From Sphingomonas sp. DG1-23 (GTDB lineage: Bacteria; Pseudomonadota; Alphaproteobacteria; Sphingomonadales; Sphingomonadaceae), in assembly GCF_030730875.1 (NCBI RefSeq), contig NZ_JAVAMA010000010.1, positions 62,001-126,000 on the forward strand: a stretch of 64,000 nt of DNA. Direction: 5' to 3'. The position numbers were made by a program, and so were the translations under genes. The notes beneath the pieces were generated by a model. That model ran no database searches. It was given only the letters and a program-made list of their open reading frames with translations, and was not told the origin of the DNA. Shown here piece after piece: positions 48,771-57,116 of this stretch (positions are counted from its first letter, which is position 1; every line of letters starts with the position of its first letter).

Positions 48771-49941
48771 GCGACCGCCGCTCGACCAGCATCGCGACGC
48801 ACCAGACGAGGAAGCCGCCCAGCGCCAGCCCCGCCCCGACATAGCCGGTCGAGGTCCAGCCCCAGCCCGCGGCGATCGCCATCCCGCCGAGCCACGGGCC
48901 CAGCGCATTGGCGGTGTTGAACGCCGAATGGTTGAGCGAGGCAGCCAGCCCCTGCGCCTCGCCGGCGACGTCCATCAGCCGGGTCTGGAGGATCGCGCCG
49001 AGCGCCCCGGCAAAGCCGATCGCGAACACCGCGAGGCAGAGCGACCAGAAATGCGCGGCGGCAATCGGGTAGAGCGCGAGCGCCGCGGCACTGCCGAGCA
49101 GCAGCACCGCCGCGCTGGGCATCAGCGCGCGATCGGCGAATTTGGGGACGATAATGTTGCCCGCCGTCATGCCGGCGCCGAATATAGCGAGCGCCACGGG
49201 AATCATCGTCGCGGGCACCCGGGTCACTTCGAGCAAAGTCGAGGCGACATAGGTGTAGACGCAGAACAGCCCGCCGAATCCGATCGCACTGATCCCGAGG
49301 GTCAGCCAGACCTGTCCGTTGGCGAGGGCGCCGAGTTCGCGAAGGGGGCTGGCATCGCTGGCCGGCCGATCCTGCGGCACCAGCCAATAGACCAATGCCA
49401 TCGTCAGCGAGGCGAGGAACGCCACGACGGCGAAGCCCCAGCGCCAGCCGATCGCCTGCCCCATCCAGTTGGCCAGCGGCACTCCGATCACCGTGGCGAC
49501 GGTGAGGCCGAGCAATACCCGGCCCACCGCCTGCGAGCGCCGGTTGTCGGGCACCAGCGACGCGGCGACCAATGCGGCGATGCCGAAATAGGCGCCGTGC
49601 GGCAGCCCGCTGAGGAAACGGAAAACCAGCATCCAGCCATAGGTCGGGGCGAGCGCGCTCAGCCCGTTGAACAGCCCGAAGCTCGCCATCAATGCGATCA
49701 GCAACGTCCGCCGCGCCATCTTCGCGCCGAGCACTGCGAGCAAGGGCGCGCCGACCACCACCCCGAGCGCATAGGCACTGATCACATGGCCGGCGGTGGG
49801 TTCATCGATCCTGAGCCCATGCGCGAAATACGGCACGAGGCTCATCGTCGCGAATTCGGTGGTGCCGATCGCGAACCCGCCCATCGCCAGCGCGAAATGG
49901 ACGAGCGCGACGGGCGTGGTGCGGGGAGCAGGCGCATGCAT
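48748..49941 (-). CDS. MFS transporter (arabinose-efflux/YdhP-like)
   Basis: 397 aa with twelve predicted helices. It begins ALVHFALAMGGFAIGTTEFATMSLVPYFAHGLRI, and GLPHGAYFGIAALVAASLVP is in helix 5, the signature of the AraJ/YdhP/CmlA-like efflux group. GGGGG precedes the ATG at 49941. It is divergent from a second MFS gene; the 273-bp region between them carries palindromes. Confidence 0.88.
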   Translation of the reverse strand: MHAPAPRTTPVALVHFALAMGGFAIGTTEFATMSLVPYFAHGLRIDEPTAGHVISAYALGVVVGAPLLAVLGAKMARRTLLIALMASFGLFNGLSALAPTYGWMLVFRFLSGLPHGAYFGIAALVAASLVPDNRRSQAVGRVLLGLTVATVIGVPLANWMGQAIGWRWGFAVVAFLASLTMALVYWLVPQDRPASDASPLRELGALANGQVWLTLGISAIGFGGLFCVYTYVASTLLEVTRVPATMIPVALAIFGAGMTAGNIIVPKFADRALMPSAAVLLLGSAAALALYPIAAAHFWSLCLAVFAIGFAGALGAILQTRLMDVAGEAQGLAASLNHSAFNTANALGPWLGGMAIAAGWGWTSTGYVGAGLALGGFLVWCVAMLVERRSLSPAAVA

Positions 49942-49960
49942 CGCCCCCAAGTGGCCATGC

Positions 49961-49991
49961 TGCAGTGCAGCGTCAACCGGACGGCACTGCA
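49961..49991. promoter_or_regulatory. Inverted repeat in the divergent MFS region
   Basis: TGCAGTGC (49961-49968) and GCACTGCA (49984-49991) are perfect 8-bp inverted arms with a 15-base centre, followed by another TGCAGTCCGCA (about 50000-50010). This looks like a regulator site 20 bp upstream of the minus-strand gene start. No regulator gene is adjacent. The remaining gap to 50214 contains a T-run at 50163 and no gene I can support. Confidence 0.4.
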
Positions 49992-50214
49992 CATACGAAT
50001 GCAGTCCGCACAATCGGTGTCGGTATCTGGCCGGATCCGTCCGCTGGAACTGGCCGTCGCGACGTTGATTGGCTCGTGGTTCGGCGGACCTGGCGATGGC
50101 CAAGCGTCGCCGAAATCTCGCGCCAAGTCAGCGCGGTAGTCCAGAAAACTGATATTCATGGCTTTTTTTGAGGATCCGCACCCGCCAGGCGCTCCCGACG
50201 TTTACAATAGGAGG

Positions 50215-51444
50215 ATGAGGCGCGGTTTGAAAAAGGGGAGCCGCGGCTACCGGCGGCTGACGCTGGCGATGCTGTTCGCCGGCTTCTCGACCTTCTCCCT
50301 GCTCTATTCGGTGCAGCCGCTGCTGCCGCTGTTCGCGCACGAATTCCGGCTCAGCGCGGAGCAATCGAGCCTGGCGATCTCGCTCGCCACCGGGCCGCTC
50401 GCCGTCGCGATCGTCTTCGCGGGCCTGCTTTCGGACCGGTACGGACGGCGGCCGCTGATGGTGCTGGCGATGTTCGGAGCGGGGCTGCTCACCATGCTCA
50501 CCGGTTTCGCGCCGGGCTGGCACGAAGTGCTTGCGCTGCGGCTGCTCACCGGGATCGCATTGGCCGGGATGCCCGCCGTGGCGATGGCCTATGTCAGCGA
50601 GGAGATCGATCCGCACTCTGTCGGGCCGGCAATGGGGCTCTACATCGCCGGCAGCGGAGTCGGCGGAATGGCGGGACGTCTCGGCGTCAGCCTGTTGACC
50701 GAGCTTGCCGACTGGCGCTGGGCGCTCGTCGGCGTCGGGCTGATCGGGCTGGTCATGGCCGAGGCGTTTCGCCGGCTCGCGCCGCCGTCGCGCCGCTTCA
50801 TCCCGCGCCCGGTCCACCCGGCGGCGGTGTTCGTATCGGGCAAGATGCTGTTCCGCGATCGGGCGATGCCTTTGCTCTATGCCGAGGCGTTCCTGCTGAT
50901 GGGGGTGTTCGTCACCATCTACAATTATGTCGGCTTCCGGCTGATCGCCGCGCCGTTCAGCCTGAGCCACGCGGCGATCGGCGCGATCTTCCTGCTCTAT
51001 CTGCTCGGCTCGCTGAGCTCGACCTGGTTCGGCGGGCTCGCCGAGCGCAAGGGGCGGCGGCTGGTGTTCTGGATTCCGACCGCGCTGCTGATCCTCGGCA
51101 CGGCGTTCACGGCCGCCGCGTGGCTGCCGCTGGTGATCGTCGGGATCGGCGTGGTGACGATCGGCTTCTTCGGAGCCCATTCGATCGCCTCCAGCTGGGT
51201 CGGCCGCCGCGCGCGCGAAGGCCGGGGGCAGGCCGCCGCCTTCTATCTGTTCTTTTATTATCTCGGGTCGAGCGTACTCGGCTCGGCGGGCGGCATCGCC
51301 TGGACCCGCTGGGCGTGGAACGGCGTCGCGCTCTATTGCGGCGTGCTCACCCTGATCGCGCTCGCGATCGCCGCCAGGCTCGCCACGATCCCGCCGCTGC
51401 CGCTCCCCGAAGTCACCCCGCCGCGGCCGATGGGAGCGGATTGA
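50215..51444 (+). CDS. MFS transporter (YnfM-like)
   Basis: 409 aa from the ATG at 50215, immediately after AGGAGG; a TTG four codons later or an ATG at 50158 are alternatives. About twelve helices, motif A LLSDRYGRRPLMVLAMFGAG, FSTFSLLYSVQPLLPLFAHEF start and FFYYLGSSVLGSAGG. The start pattern and RAREGRGQAAAFYLFFYYLG loop suit the YnfM efflux group. Substrate unknown. Confidence 0.87.
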   Translation: MRRGLKKGSRGYRRLTLAMLFAGFSTFSLLYSVQPLLPLFAHEFRLSAEQSSLAISLATGPLAVAIVFAGLLSDRYGRRPLMVLAMFGAGLLTMLTGFAPGWHEVLALRLLTGIALAGMPAVAMAYVSEEIDPHSVGPAMGLYIAGSGVGGMAGRLGVSLLTELADWRWALVGVGLIGLVMAEAFRRLAPPSRRFIPRPVHPAAVFVSGKMLFRDRAMPLLYAEAFLLMGVFVTIYNYVGFRLIAAPFSLSHAAIGAIFLLYLLGSLSSTWFGGLAERKGRRLVFWIPTALLILGTAFTAAAWLPLVIVGIGVVTIGFFGAHSIASSWVGRRAREGRGQAAAFYLFFYYLGSSVLGSAGGIAWTRWAWNGVALYCGVLTLIALAIAARLATIPPLPLPEVTPPRPMGAD

Positions 51445-51486
51445 GGGAGCCGGTCCGCCCGGCGTTCGCGGGCAGTAGCCCACAGG

Positions 51487-51593
51487 CGTCACCCCGGCCT
51501 CGTGCCGGGGTCCACCGCGCCGCGCGGGCCGCCCCATGCCTCCTTGCTTCTCGCGTGCCGCCCGGTGGACCCCGGAACAAGTCCGGGGTGACG
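51487..51593. repeat. Paired REP palindromes (GTCAC..GTCCACCG family), copy 3
   Basis: CGTCACCCCGGCCTCGTGCC begins the left unit and the right unit ends GTCCGGGGTGACGG; both carry the GTCCACCG/CGGTGGAC flank. Same arrangement as 25518-25627 and 30744-30886. Between convergent MFS and etfA genes. Confidence 0.85.
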
Positions 51594-51628
51594 GTGAGGG
51601 GAATCGGAGCAGCTACCGCGCACGAAAA

Positions 51629-51654
51629 AGGGGCGCTCCCGCAGGAACGCCCCT
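51629..51654 (-). terminator. Rho-independent terminator after etfA
   Basis: On the minus strand AGGGGCGTTCC, loop TGCG, GGAGCGCCCCT form an 11-bp stem with one T-G pair, then five T's (51629-51625). It is 22 bp after the etfA stop and ends the etfBA transcript. Confidence 0.8.
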
Positions 51655-51675
51655 CTTGTCGCATCCGCAAGCGCC

Positions 51676-52605
51676 TCAGAGCTTTTCGGTCAGCTCCGGA
51701 ACGATCTTGAACAGATCGCCGACGAGGCCGATGTCCGCGACCTGGAAGATCGGGGCGTCCTCGTCCTTGTTGATCGCGATGATCGTCTTCGAATCCTTCA
51801 TGCCGGCGAGGTGCTGGATCGCCCCCGAGATGCCGACCGCGATATAGACTTCGGGCGCGACGATCTTGCCGGTCTGGCCGACCTGATAATCGTTGGGGAC
51901 GTAGCCGGCGTCGACCGCGGCGCGCGAGGCGCCGACCGCGGCGCCGAGCTTGTCGGCGAGCGGCTCGATGATCGCGTGGAAATTCTCGCTGTTCTGCAGC
52001 GCGCGGCCACCCGAGACGATCACCTTGGCGGCGGTCAGCTCGGGACGAGTCGATTCGGCGATCTCGGCGCCGGCGAAGGTCGACAGACCTGCATCGCCGC
52101 TACCGCTTACCGGCTCGACCGTGCCGCTGCCGCCGCTGGTCGCCGCCTTGTCGAACGCGGTGCCGCGCACGGTGATCACCAGTTTCTTGTCGCTGGTCTG
52201 CACCGTGGCGATCGCATTGCCGGCATAGATCGGCCGGGTGAAGGTGTCGGCGCTCTCGACCGAGAGAATGTCGGAGATCTGCATCACGTCGAGCAAGGCG
52301 GCGACGCGCGGCGCGATATTCTTGCCCGTCGTCGTCGCCGGGAAGAGGATTGCGTCGTGATTGTCCATCAGCGTCACGATCAGCGGCGCGACATTCTCGG
52401 CGAGCGCATGCTCGAGGGCGGCTGCGTCGGCAAGATGGACCTTGCCCACGCCGGCGATCTTTGCCGCCTCGTCGGCGACCGCGGCACAGCCGGCGCCGGC
52501 GACGAGGAGATGCACCTCACCGAGCTTGGCAGCCGCAGTGACGGTGGCGAGCGTCGCATCCTTGACGCTCTTGTTGTCGTGTTCGACCCAGACGAGCGTC
52601 TTCAT
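51676..52605 (-). CDS. etfA: Electron transfer flavoprotein alpha subunit
   Basis: 309 aa. The C-terminal FAD-binding domain is clear: ADIVSGGR-like [11 protein letters not shown], then [45 protein letters not shown] and [22 protein letters not shown]. It carries electrons from acyl-CoA and other dehydrogenases to ETF-ubiquinone oxidoreductase. The ATG overlaps the etfB stop (ATGA). Confidence 0.95.
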   Translation of the reverse strand: MKTLVWVEHDNKSVKDATLATVTAAAKLGEVHLLVAGAGCAAVADEAAKIAGVGKVHLADAAALEHALAENVAPLIVTLMDNHDAILFPATTTGKNIAPRVAALLDVMQISDILSVESADTFTRPIYAGNAIATVQTSDKKLVITVRGTAFDKAATSGGSGTVEPVSGSGDAGLSTFAGAEIAESTRPELTAAKVIVSGGRALQNSENFHAIIEPLADKLGAAVGASRAAVDAGYVPNDYQVGQTGKIVAPEVYIAVGISGAIQHLAGMKDSKTIIAINKDEDAPIFQVADIGLVGDLFKIVPELTEKL

Positions 52606-53354
52606 TTCGCGACTCCCAGACCCTTGAGCTTCTCGACCAGCTCGTCGACGCTGCCGACCTTGATTCCAGCCTGGCGCTTGCCGGGCTCGACCACCTTGAG
52701 CGTCTTCAAGCGCGGTGCGACGTCGATGCCGTAATCGGCGATCGTCTTTTTCGCGACCGGCTTGGACTTTGCCTTCATGATGTTGGGGAGCGTCGCGTAG
52801 CGCGGCTCGTTGAGCCGCAGGTCGGTGGTGACGATCGCCGGCAGCTTGAGATCGACCGTCTCGAGCCCGCCATCGACTTCGCGAGTGACCTTCACGCCGT
52901 TGCCGCCGAGCTCGACCTTGGAGGCGAAGGTCCCCTGGCTCCAGCCGAGCAAGGCGGCGAGCATCTGGCCGGTCTGATTCGAATCGTCGTCGATCGCCTG
53001 CTTGCCTAGGATCACCAGCCCGGGCTGCTCCTCTTCGGCGACCTTCTGGAGCAATTTGGCGACCGCCAGCGGCTCGACCTCGTCCTCGGTGGCGATCAGG
53101 ATGGCGCGGTCGGCGCCCATTGCACGCGCGGTGAGCAGCACGTCGGTCTCCGCCTTGGGCACGCCGATCGTGACGACGACGACTTCGGTGGCGGCGCCCT
53201 TTTCCTTCAGCCGGACCGCCTCTTCGATGGCGATCTCGTCGAACGGATTCATGCTCATCTTGACGTTGGCGAGGTCGACCCCCGTCCCGTCCGCCTTCAC
53301 GCGAGGCTTCACATTATAGTCAAGCACCCGCTTGACCGGCACGAGGACCTTCAT
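52602..53354 (-). CDS. etfB: Electron transfer flavoprotein beta subunit
   Basis: 250 aa. It begins [20 protein letters not shown], with [53 protein letters not shown] and [21 protein letters not shown], all standard for EtfB. It binds AMP and forms the ETF heterodimer with EtfA. It lies 85 bp after the GFA protein gene on the same strand. Confidence 0.95.
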   Translation of the reverse strand: MKVLVPVKRVLDYNVKPRVKADGTGVDLANVKMSMNPFDEIAIEEAVRLKEKGAATEVVVVTIGVPKAETDVLLTARAMGADRAILIATEDEVEPLAVAKLLQKVAEEEQPGLVILGKQAIDDDSNQTGQMLAALLGWSQGTFASKVELGGNGVKVTREVDGGLETVDLKLPAIVTTDLRLNEPRYATLPNIMKAKSKPVAKKTIADYGIDVAPRLKTLKVVEPGKRQAGIKVGSVDELVEKLKGLGVAK

Positions 53355-53439
53355 CTGCTTCTCTCCTTCGGCTCACCAGTCCCGGGGAGGAAAGGCGGAG
53401 CCACGAACAAAATCTCACTGGCTTACGTTTACGCGAACG

Positions 53440-53898
53440 TCAACCTGTGCGCGTCTGCGCGAATTCCGCGATCAGCGGCTCGAAAGACTCGGGCGGGGGG
53501 AAGGTTGCAAAGCTGTGCGTCGCATTGGTCTTCGCCCAGGGCAAAGCCTCGGAAGTGAAGCTTTCGAGGAAGGGCGGATCTGCCGGCGGCACATCGAGCA
53601 GGGTGGTGCGGACATTGACGAAGGCGTCGAAACCCTCGGGCCGGGTGAACATCCAGCTCATGCAATGGCTGCAGAAATAATGCCGGGTCGCGCCGTGGAG
53701 CCCGCCGATCACCGGCTCGCCGGCAATCACTTCGAACTGCTCGGCCGGCCAGGCGCCGCTCACCGAATAGGCGCTCGCGGTCATCCGCTGGCAGCCCCGG
53801 CAATGGCAGGCGCCGGTGAAGATCGGCGGCCCGGACAGGCGGAAGCGGACGCGCCCGCAGCGACATCCCCCTTCCACCGTGCCGGGCGCGTCGGTCAT
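53440..53898 (-). CDS. GFA family protein (glutathione-dependent formaldehyde-activating-like)
   Basis: 152 aa zinc-binding protein. The cysteine pattern is [19 protein letters not shown] and [10 protein letters not shown], typical of the GFA/CENP-V fold. Function in this case is unknown. Its ATG overlaps the sucC stop (ATGA), so it is translated with sucC. Confidence 0.88.
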   Translation of the reverse strand: MTDAPGTVEGGCRCGRVRFRLSGPPIFTGACHCRGCQRMTASAYSVSGAWPAEQFEVIAGEPVIGGLHGATRHYFCSHCMSWMFTRPEGFDAFVNVRTTLLDVPPADPPFLESFTSEALPWAKTNATHSFATFPPPESFEPLIAEFAQTRTG

Positions 53899-55094
53899 GC
53901 CGCCTTCTGGACCTCCGCGACGATCTTCTTCGCCGCGTCGCCGAGATCGTTGGCCGCGACGATCGGCAGGCCCGAATTGGCGAGGATGTCCTTGCCCTGC
54001 TGGACGTTGGTGCCTTCGAGGCGGACGACCAGTGGCACCGAGAGGTTCACTTCCTTCGCCGCGGCGACGATGCCCTCGGCGATGATGTCGCAGCGCATGA
54101 TTCCGCCGAAGATGTTGACGAGGATGCCCTTCACCGCCGGATCGCTCAGGATGATCTTGAACGCCGCGGTGACCTTCTCCTTGTTGGCGCCGCCGCCGAC
54201 GTCGAGGAAATTGGCCGGGAACATGCCGTTCAGCTTGATGATGTCCATCGTCGCCATGGCGAGGCCGGCGCCGTTGACCATGCAGCCGATATCGCCGTCG
54301 AGCTTGATATAGGCGAGGTCGTATTTCGACGCCTCGAGTTCCATTGGATCCTCTTCGGTCTCGTCGCGCAGCTCGGCGAGATCCTTGTGGCGGAACATCG
54401 CATTGCCGTCGAAGCCGACCTTGGCGTCGAGCACCATCAATTTGCCGTCGTCGGTGACGGCGAGCGGGTTGATCTCGATCTGCTCGGCATCGGTGCCGAG
54501 GAAGGCGTCATAAAGCTTGGAAGCCGTGGACGCGGCCTGCCTGGCGAGATCGCCGGTCAGCCCGAGCGCGGCAGCGACGGCGCGGCCATGATGCGCCATG
54601 AAGCCGGTCGCCGGATCGATGTCGATCGAATGGATCTTCTCGGGCGTGTCGTGCGCGACGGTCTCGATGTCCATGCCGCCCTCGGTCGAGGCGACCATCG
54701 AGATGCGGCCCGTGGCGCGATTGACCAGCAAGGCGAGGTAGAATTCCCTGGCGATGTCGACGCCGTCGGTGATGTAGAGCCGGTTGACCTGCTTGCCATG
54801 CTCGCCGGTCTGGATCGTCACCAAAGTGTTGCCGAGCATGTCGGCCGCGGCGGCGCGGACCTCGTCCTCGGTCTTCGCCAGCCGGACGCCGCCCTTGGCA
54901 TCGGGGCCCAATTCCTTGAACTTGCCCTTGCCGCGGCCGCCGGCGTGGATCTGCGCCTTGACGACGTAGAGCGGCCCGGGGAGCTTCTTCGAGGCCTCGA
55001 CGGCTTCCTCGACGCTGAGCGCGGCAAAGCCTGCGGGAACCGGCACGCCGAACTTCGCGAGCAGTTCCTTGGCCTGATATTCGTGGATGTTCAT
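53895..55094 (-). CDS. sucC: Succinate-CoA ligase (ADP-forming) beta subunit
   Basis: 399 aa TCA cycle enzyme subunit. ATP-grasp domain: [37 protein letters not shown], then [34 protein letters not shown] and [16 protein letters not shown]. The ATG at 55094 matches the family start. The alpha subunit gene sucD is not next to it, which is usual in some alphaproteobacteria but not in most bacteria. Confidence 0.95.
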   Translation of the reverse strand: MNIHEYQAKELLAKFGVPVPAGFAALSVEEAVEASKKLPGPLYVVKAQIHAGGRGKGKFKELGPDAKGGVRLAKTEDEVRAAAADMLGNTLVTIQTGEHGKQVNRLYITDGVDIAREFYLALLVNRATGRISMVASTEGGMDIETVAHDTPEKIHSIDIDPATGFMAHHGRAVAAALGLTGDLARQAASTASKLYDAFLGTDAEQIEINPLAVTDDGKLMVLDAKVGFDGNAMFRHKDLAELRDETEEDPMELEASKYDLAYIKLDGDIGCMVNGAGLAMATMDIIKLNGMFPANFLDVGGGANKEKVTAAFKIILSDPAVKGILVNIFGGIMRCDIIAEGIVAAAKEVNLSVPLVVRLEGTNVQQGKDILANSGLPIVAANDLGDAAKKIVAEVQKAA

Positions 55095-55257
55095 TGGGCA
55101 CGCCCTCATGTGGCTGGCGGGATCGTTTGCGGACGCCTTAAGCACGGCGCGCGGACGAATCCAAACCTTTTCCACGTAATTGCGATTGCGACAAAGTTGC
55201 AATAAACCTGTCGCGGGCGGTATGCCTTTGTTCAGGTTCCTGCCCGGGGGAGGCCTC

Positions 55258-55563
55258 TCAGCCCAAGCCCGTCGCGCAGAGCGCCGCCGAGCTCGAGGCG
55301 ACGCCGAGGATCTCGCTGTCGCCGAGCGCACGAACGCGGTGGAGGAACTGATCGATCGATTCGGACCCTCGCGCCTTGGGCAGATCGGCGATCCGCATCA
55401 ATTGCTTGAGCGACAGCCGGTCGACCATCCGCTCGGCCATGCACGCCGAAAGCGGCGCCGGCAGACCCGCGCGGATGAGGCCGGCGCGCAAGCGCGCCTC
55501 CGGGACCGCGCAGCCGGCGAGCAGCAGGGCGGCGAGCGGGAAGAGAGTGATGGTCCTTGTCAT
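55258..55563 (-). CDS. Small lipoprotein, unknown function
   Basis: 101 aa. The signal [18 protein letters not shown] puts the lipidated Cys at 18. The mature part has [22 protein letters not shown], a helix-rich segment, and ends near [11 protein letters not shown]. No family recognised. Divergent from the DUF1579-like gene, start two bases from its proposed start. The 163 bp between it and sucC contain no other gene I can see. Confidence 0.7.
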   Translation of the reverse strand: MTRTITLFPLAALLLAGCAVPEARLRAGLIRAGLPAPLSACMAERMVDRLSLKQLMRIADLPKARGSESIDQFLHRVRALGDSEILGVASSSAALCATGLG

Positions 55564-55564
55564 C

Positions 55565-56068
55565 GTGCCTCGCTATCGGGCGGCGATGTTACTCGCAACC
55601 ATGGTCGCCGTCGCGCCGCTCGCCGATCCCGCGCATGCCGCGCTCGACCGCCTCATCGGCTGCTGGGAGGCGCCCGGCGAAGTGATGGGCAAACAGGTCC
55701 GGACCCGCGTCCGCGCCGCGTGGCGCCTCGGCGGCCGCTATCTGCTGCTCGAATCGCACGGGCTGGACCCCGCCGACCCCTATGACGCCGCAATCGTTCT
55801 CGGCGACCATGACAAGACCAGGGTCAGCGGCTGGTGGATGGACAGCTTCGGCGCGGGATACAGCGCCGCGGGGCAGGGCGCGGTCGCGGACGGCACCATC
55901 GCGGTAGACTATGCCTATCCCGACGCGCTCTACGCCAATCGTCTCGCGCCGGACGGCAAGGGCTGGCGCTGGACGATCGTCGAACGCAAGCCCGACGGCA
56001 GCGAGAAGCCGTTCGCATCCTATCGGCTGACCCCGGGCGCTTGCGGCGACGTGAAATTCGCCTTCTGA
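55565..56068 (+). CDS. Secreted DUF1579-like protein
   Basis: 167 aa if the GTG at 55565 is used, giving the signal peptide PRYRAAMLLATMVAVAPLADPAHA; the ATG at 55586 is an alternative with a weaker signal. The mature part ALDRLIGCWEAPGEVMGKQVRTRV, GGRYLLLESHG, GDHDKTRVSGWWMDSFGAGY is strand-rich and resembles DUF1579 proteins in pattern. Function unknown. Confidence 0.65.
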   Translation: MPRYRAAMLLATMVAVAPLADPAHAALDRLIGCWEAPGEVMGKQVRTRVRAAWRLGGRYLLLESHGLDPADPYDAAIVLGDHDKTRVSGWWMDSFGAGYSAAGQGAVADGTIAVDYAYPDALYANRLAPDGKGWRWTIVERKPDGSEKPFASYRLTPGACGDVKFAF

Positions 56069-56108
56069 CGGGCATGACGCGCGGCGCCTGCCGCCCTATC
56101 TAACAGCG

Positions 56109-56609
56109 ATGAACCTGTGGCTCGGCATCCTGTTGTTCGGCGGCACCGTCGCGGCGATGGAAGGCTTCGCCTATGTCGCGCACCGCTGGGTGATGCACGG
56201 CCCGGGCTGGTTCCTCCATGCGAGCCATCACCGCCCGCGTACCGGGGCGTTCGAACTGAACGATCTCTATGCGGTGCTCTTCGCGATCCCCTCGATCGTG
56301 CTGTTGCTCGGCGGCGTACAACTCGGCTGGTGGCCGGGCTTTGCGTGGATTGGTGCGGGGATCGCGGCTTACGGCGCGATCTATTTCGGCTTTCATGACG
56401 TCATCGTCCACCAGCGGCTGCCGCATCGCTATGTCGCCCGCTCGCTTTACATGAAGCGCATCGTCCAGGCGCACCGGCTCCATCACGCCGTCGAATCGAA
56501 GCACGGCACGGTGAGCTTCGGCTTTCTCTGGGCGCCGCGCGCCGAAGTGCTCAAGCGCCAGCTCAGGGCGCGGGGCGGACGGATCCGGGCGAGTGCCGAG
56601 CCGGATTGA
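56109..56609 (+). CDS. crtZ: Beta-carotene hydroxylase (CrtZ type)
   Basis: 166 aa membrane di-iron hydroxylase adding OH groups to carotenoid rings, giving zeaxanthin-type pigments. The four histidine clusters are [23 protein letters not shown] and [12 protein letters not shown]. Membrane helices flank them. It is the only carotenoid gene in the window. It ends 31 bp before msrB. Confidence 0.93.
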   Translation: MNLWLGILLFGGTVAAMEGFAYVAHRWVMHGPGWFLHASHHRPRTGAFELNDLYAVLFAIPSIVLLLGGVQLGWWPGFAWIGAGIAAYGAIYFGFHDVIVHQRLPHRYVARSLYMKRIVQAHRLHHAVESKHGTVSFGFLWAPRAEVLKRQLRARGGRIRASAEPD

Positions 56610-56640
56610 CGCGCAGCGCCCTCGCCCACATGCTCGCTTC

Positions 56641-57075
56641 ATGGAACAGCTCAACCTGTCCGAGTCCGAGTGGCGCAAGCGGCTCACCCCCGAACAATAT
56701 CATGTCCTGCGCGAAGCCGGCACGGAGCGCGCCTTTTCGGGGCGCTACAACGACAACAAGGCCGACGGCCTCTATCGCTGCGCCGCGTGCCAGCTCGAAT
56801 TGTTCGATAGCGTCGACAAATATGATTCGGGCTCGGGCTGGCCGAGCTTCACCCGGCCGATCGCGCCCGACCGGGTGGTCGAGCATGCCGACAACAGCCA
56901 TGGCATGCGCCGGGTCGAGGCGCGTTGCGCGCGCTGCGACGGCCATCTCGGCCATGTCTTCCCCGACGGCCCGCCGCCAACCGGACTGCGTTATTGCATG
57001 AACTCGGTGAGCCTCGACTTTCGTTCACGCACCGGCAACGCGAATGGCGCTAACGCCGACCCTTCCGGCGCCTGA
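56641..57075 (+). CDS. msrB: Peptide methionine-R-sulfoxide reductase MsrB
   Basis: 144 aa. Catalytic Cys119 is in [10 protein letters not shown]. Zinc cysteines C47, C50, C96 and C99 are in place ([10 protein letters not shown] and [12 protein letters not shown]). [11 protein letters not shown] is conserved. It repairs methionine-R-sulfoxide in the cytoplasm. It starts at the ATG at 56641; an upstream start at 56593 would overlap crtZ and is not needed. Confidence 0.95.
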   Translation: MEQLNLSESEWRKRLTPEQYHVLREAGTERAFSGRYNDNKADGLYRCAACQLELFDSVDKYDSGSGWPSFTRPIAPDRVVEHADNSHGMRRVEARCARCDGHLGHVFPDGPPPTGLRYCMNSVSLDFRSRTGNANGANADPSGA

Positions 57076-57116
57076 TTCTTGTGACCCGCCGGTTTAGGGC
57101 TTAACCACCGCTTCCG

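Noticed and set aside
49942..50214. A small gene between the two MFS permeases
   Set aside because: The short frames have no start with ribosome site, no family pattern and overlap palindromic control sequence.
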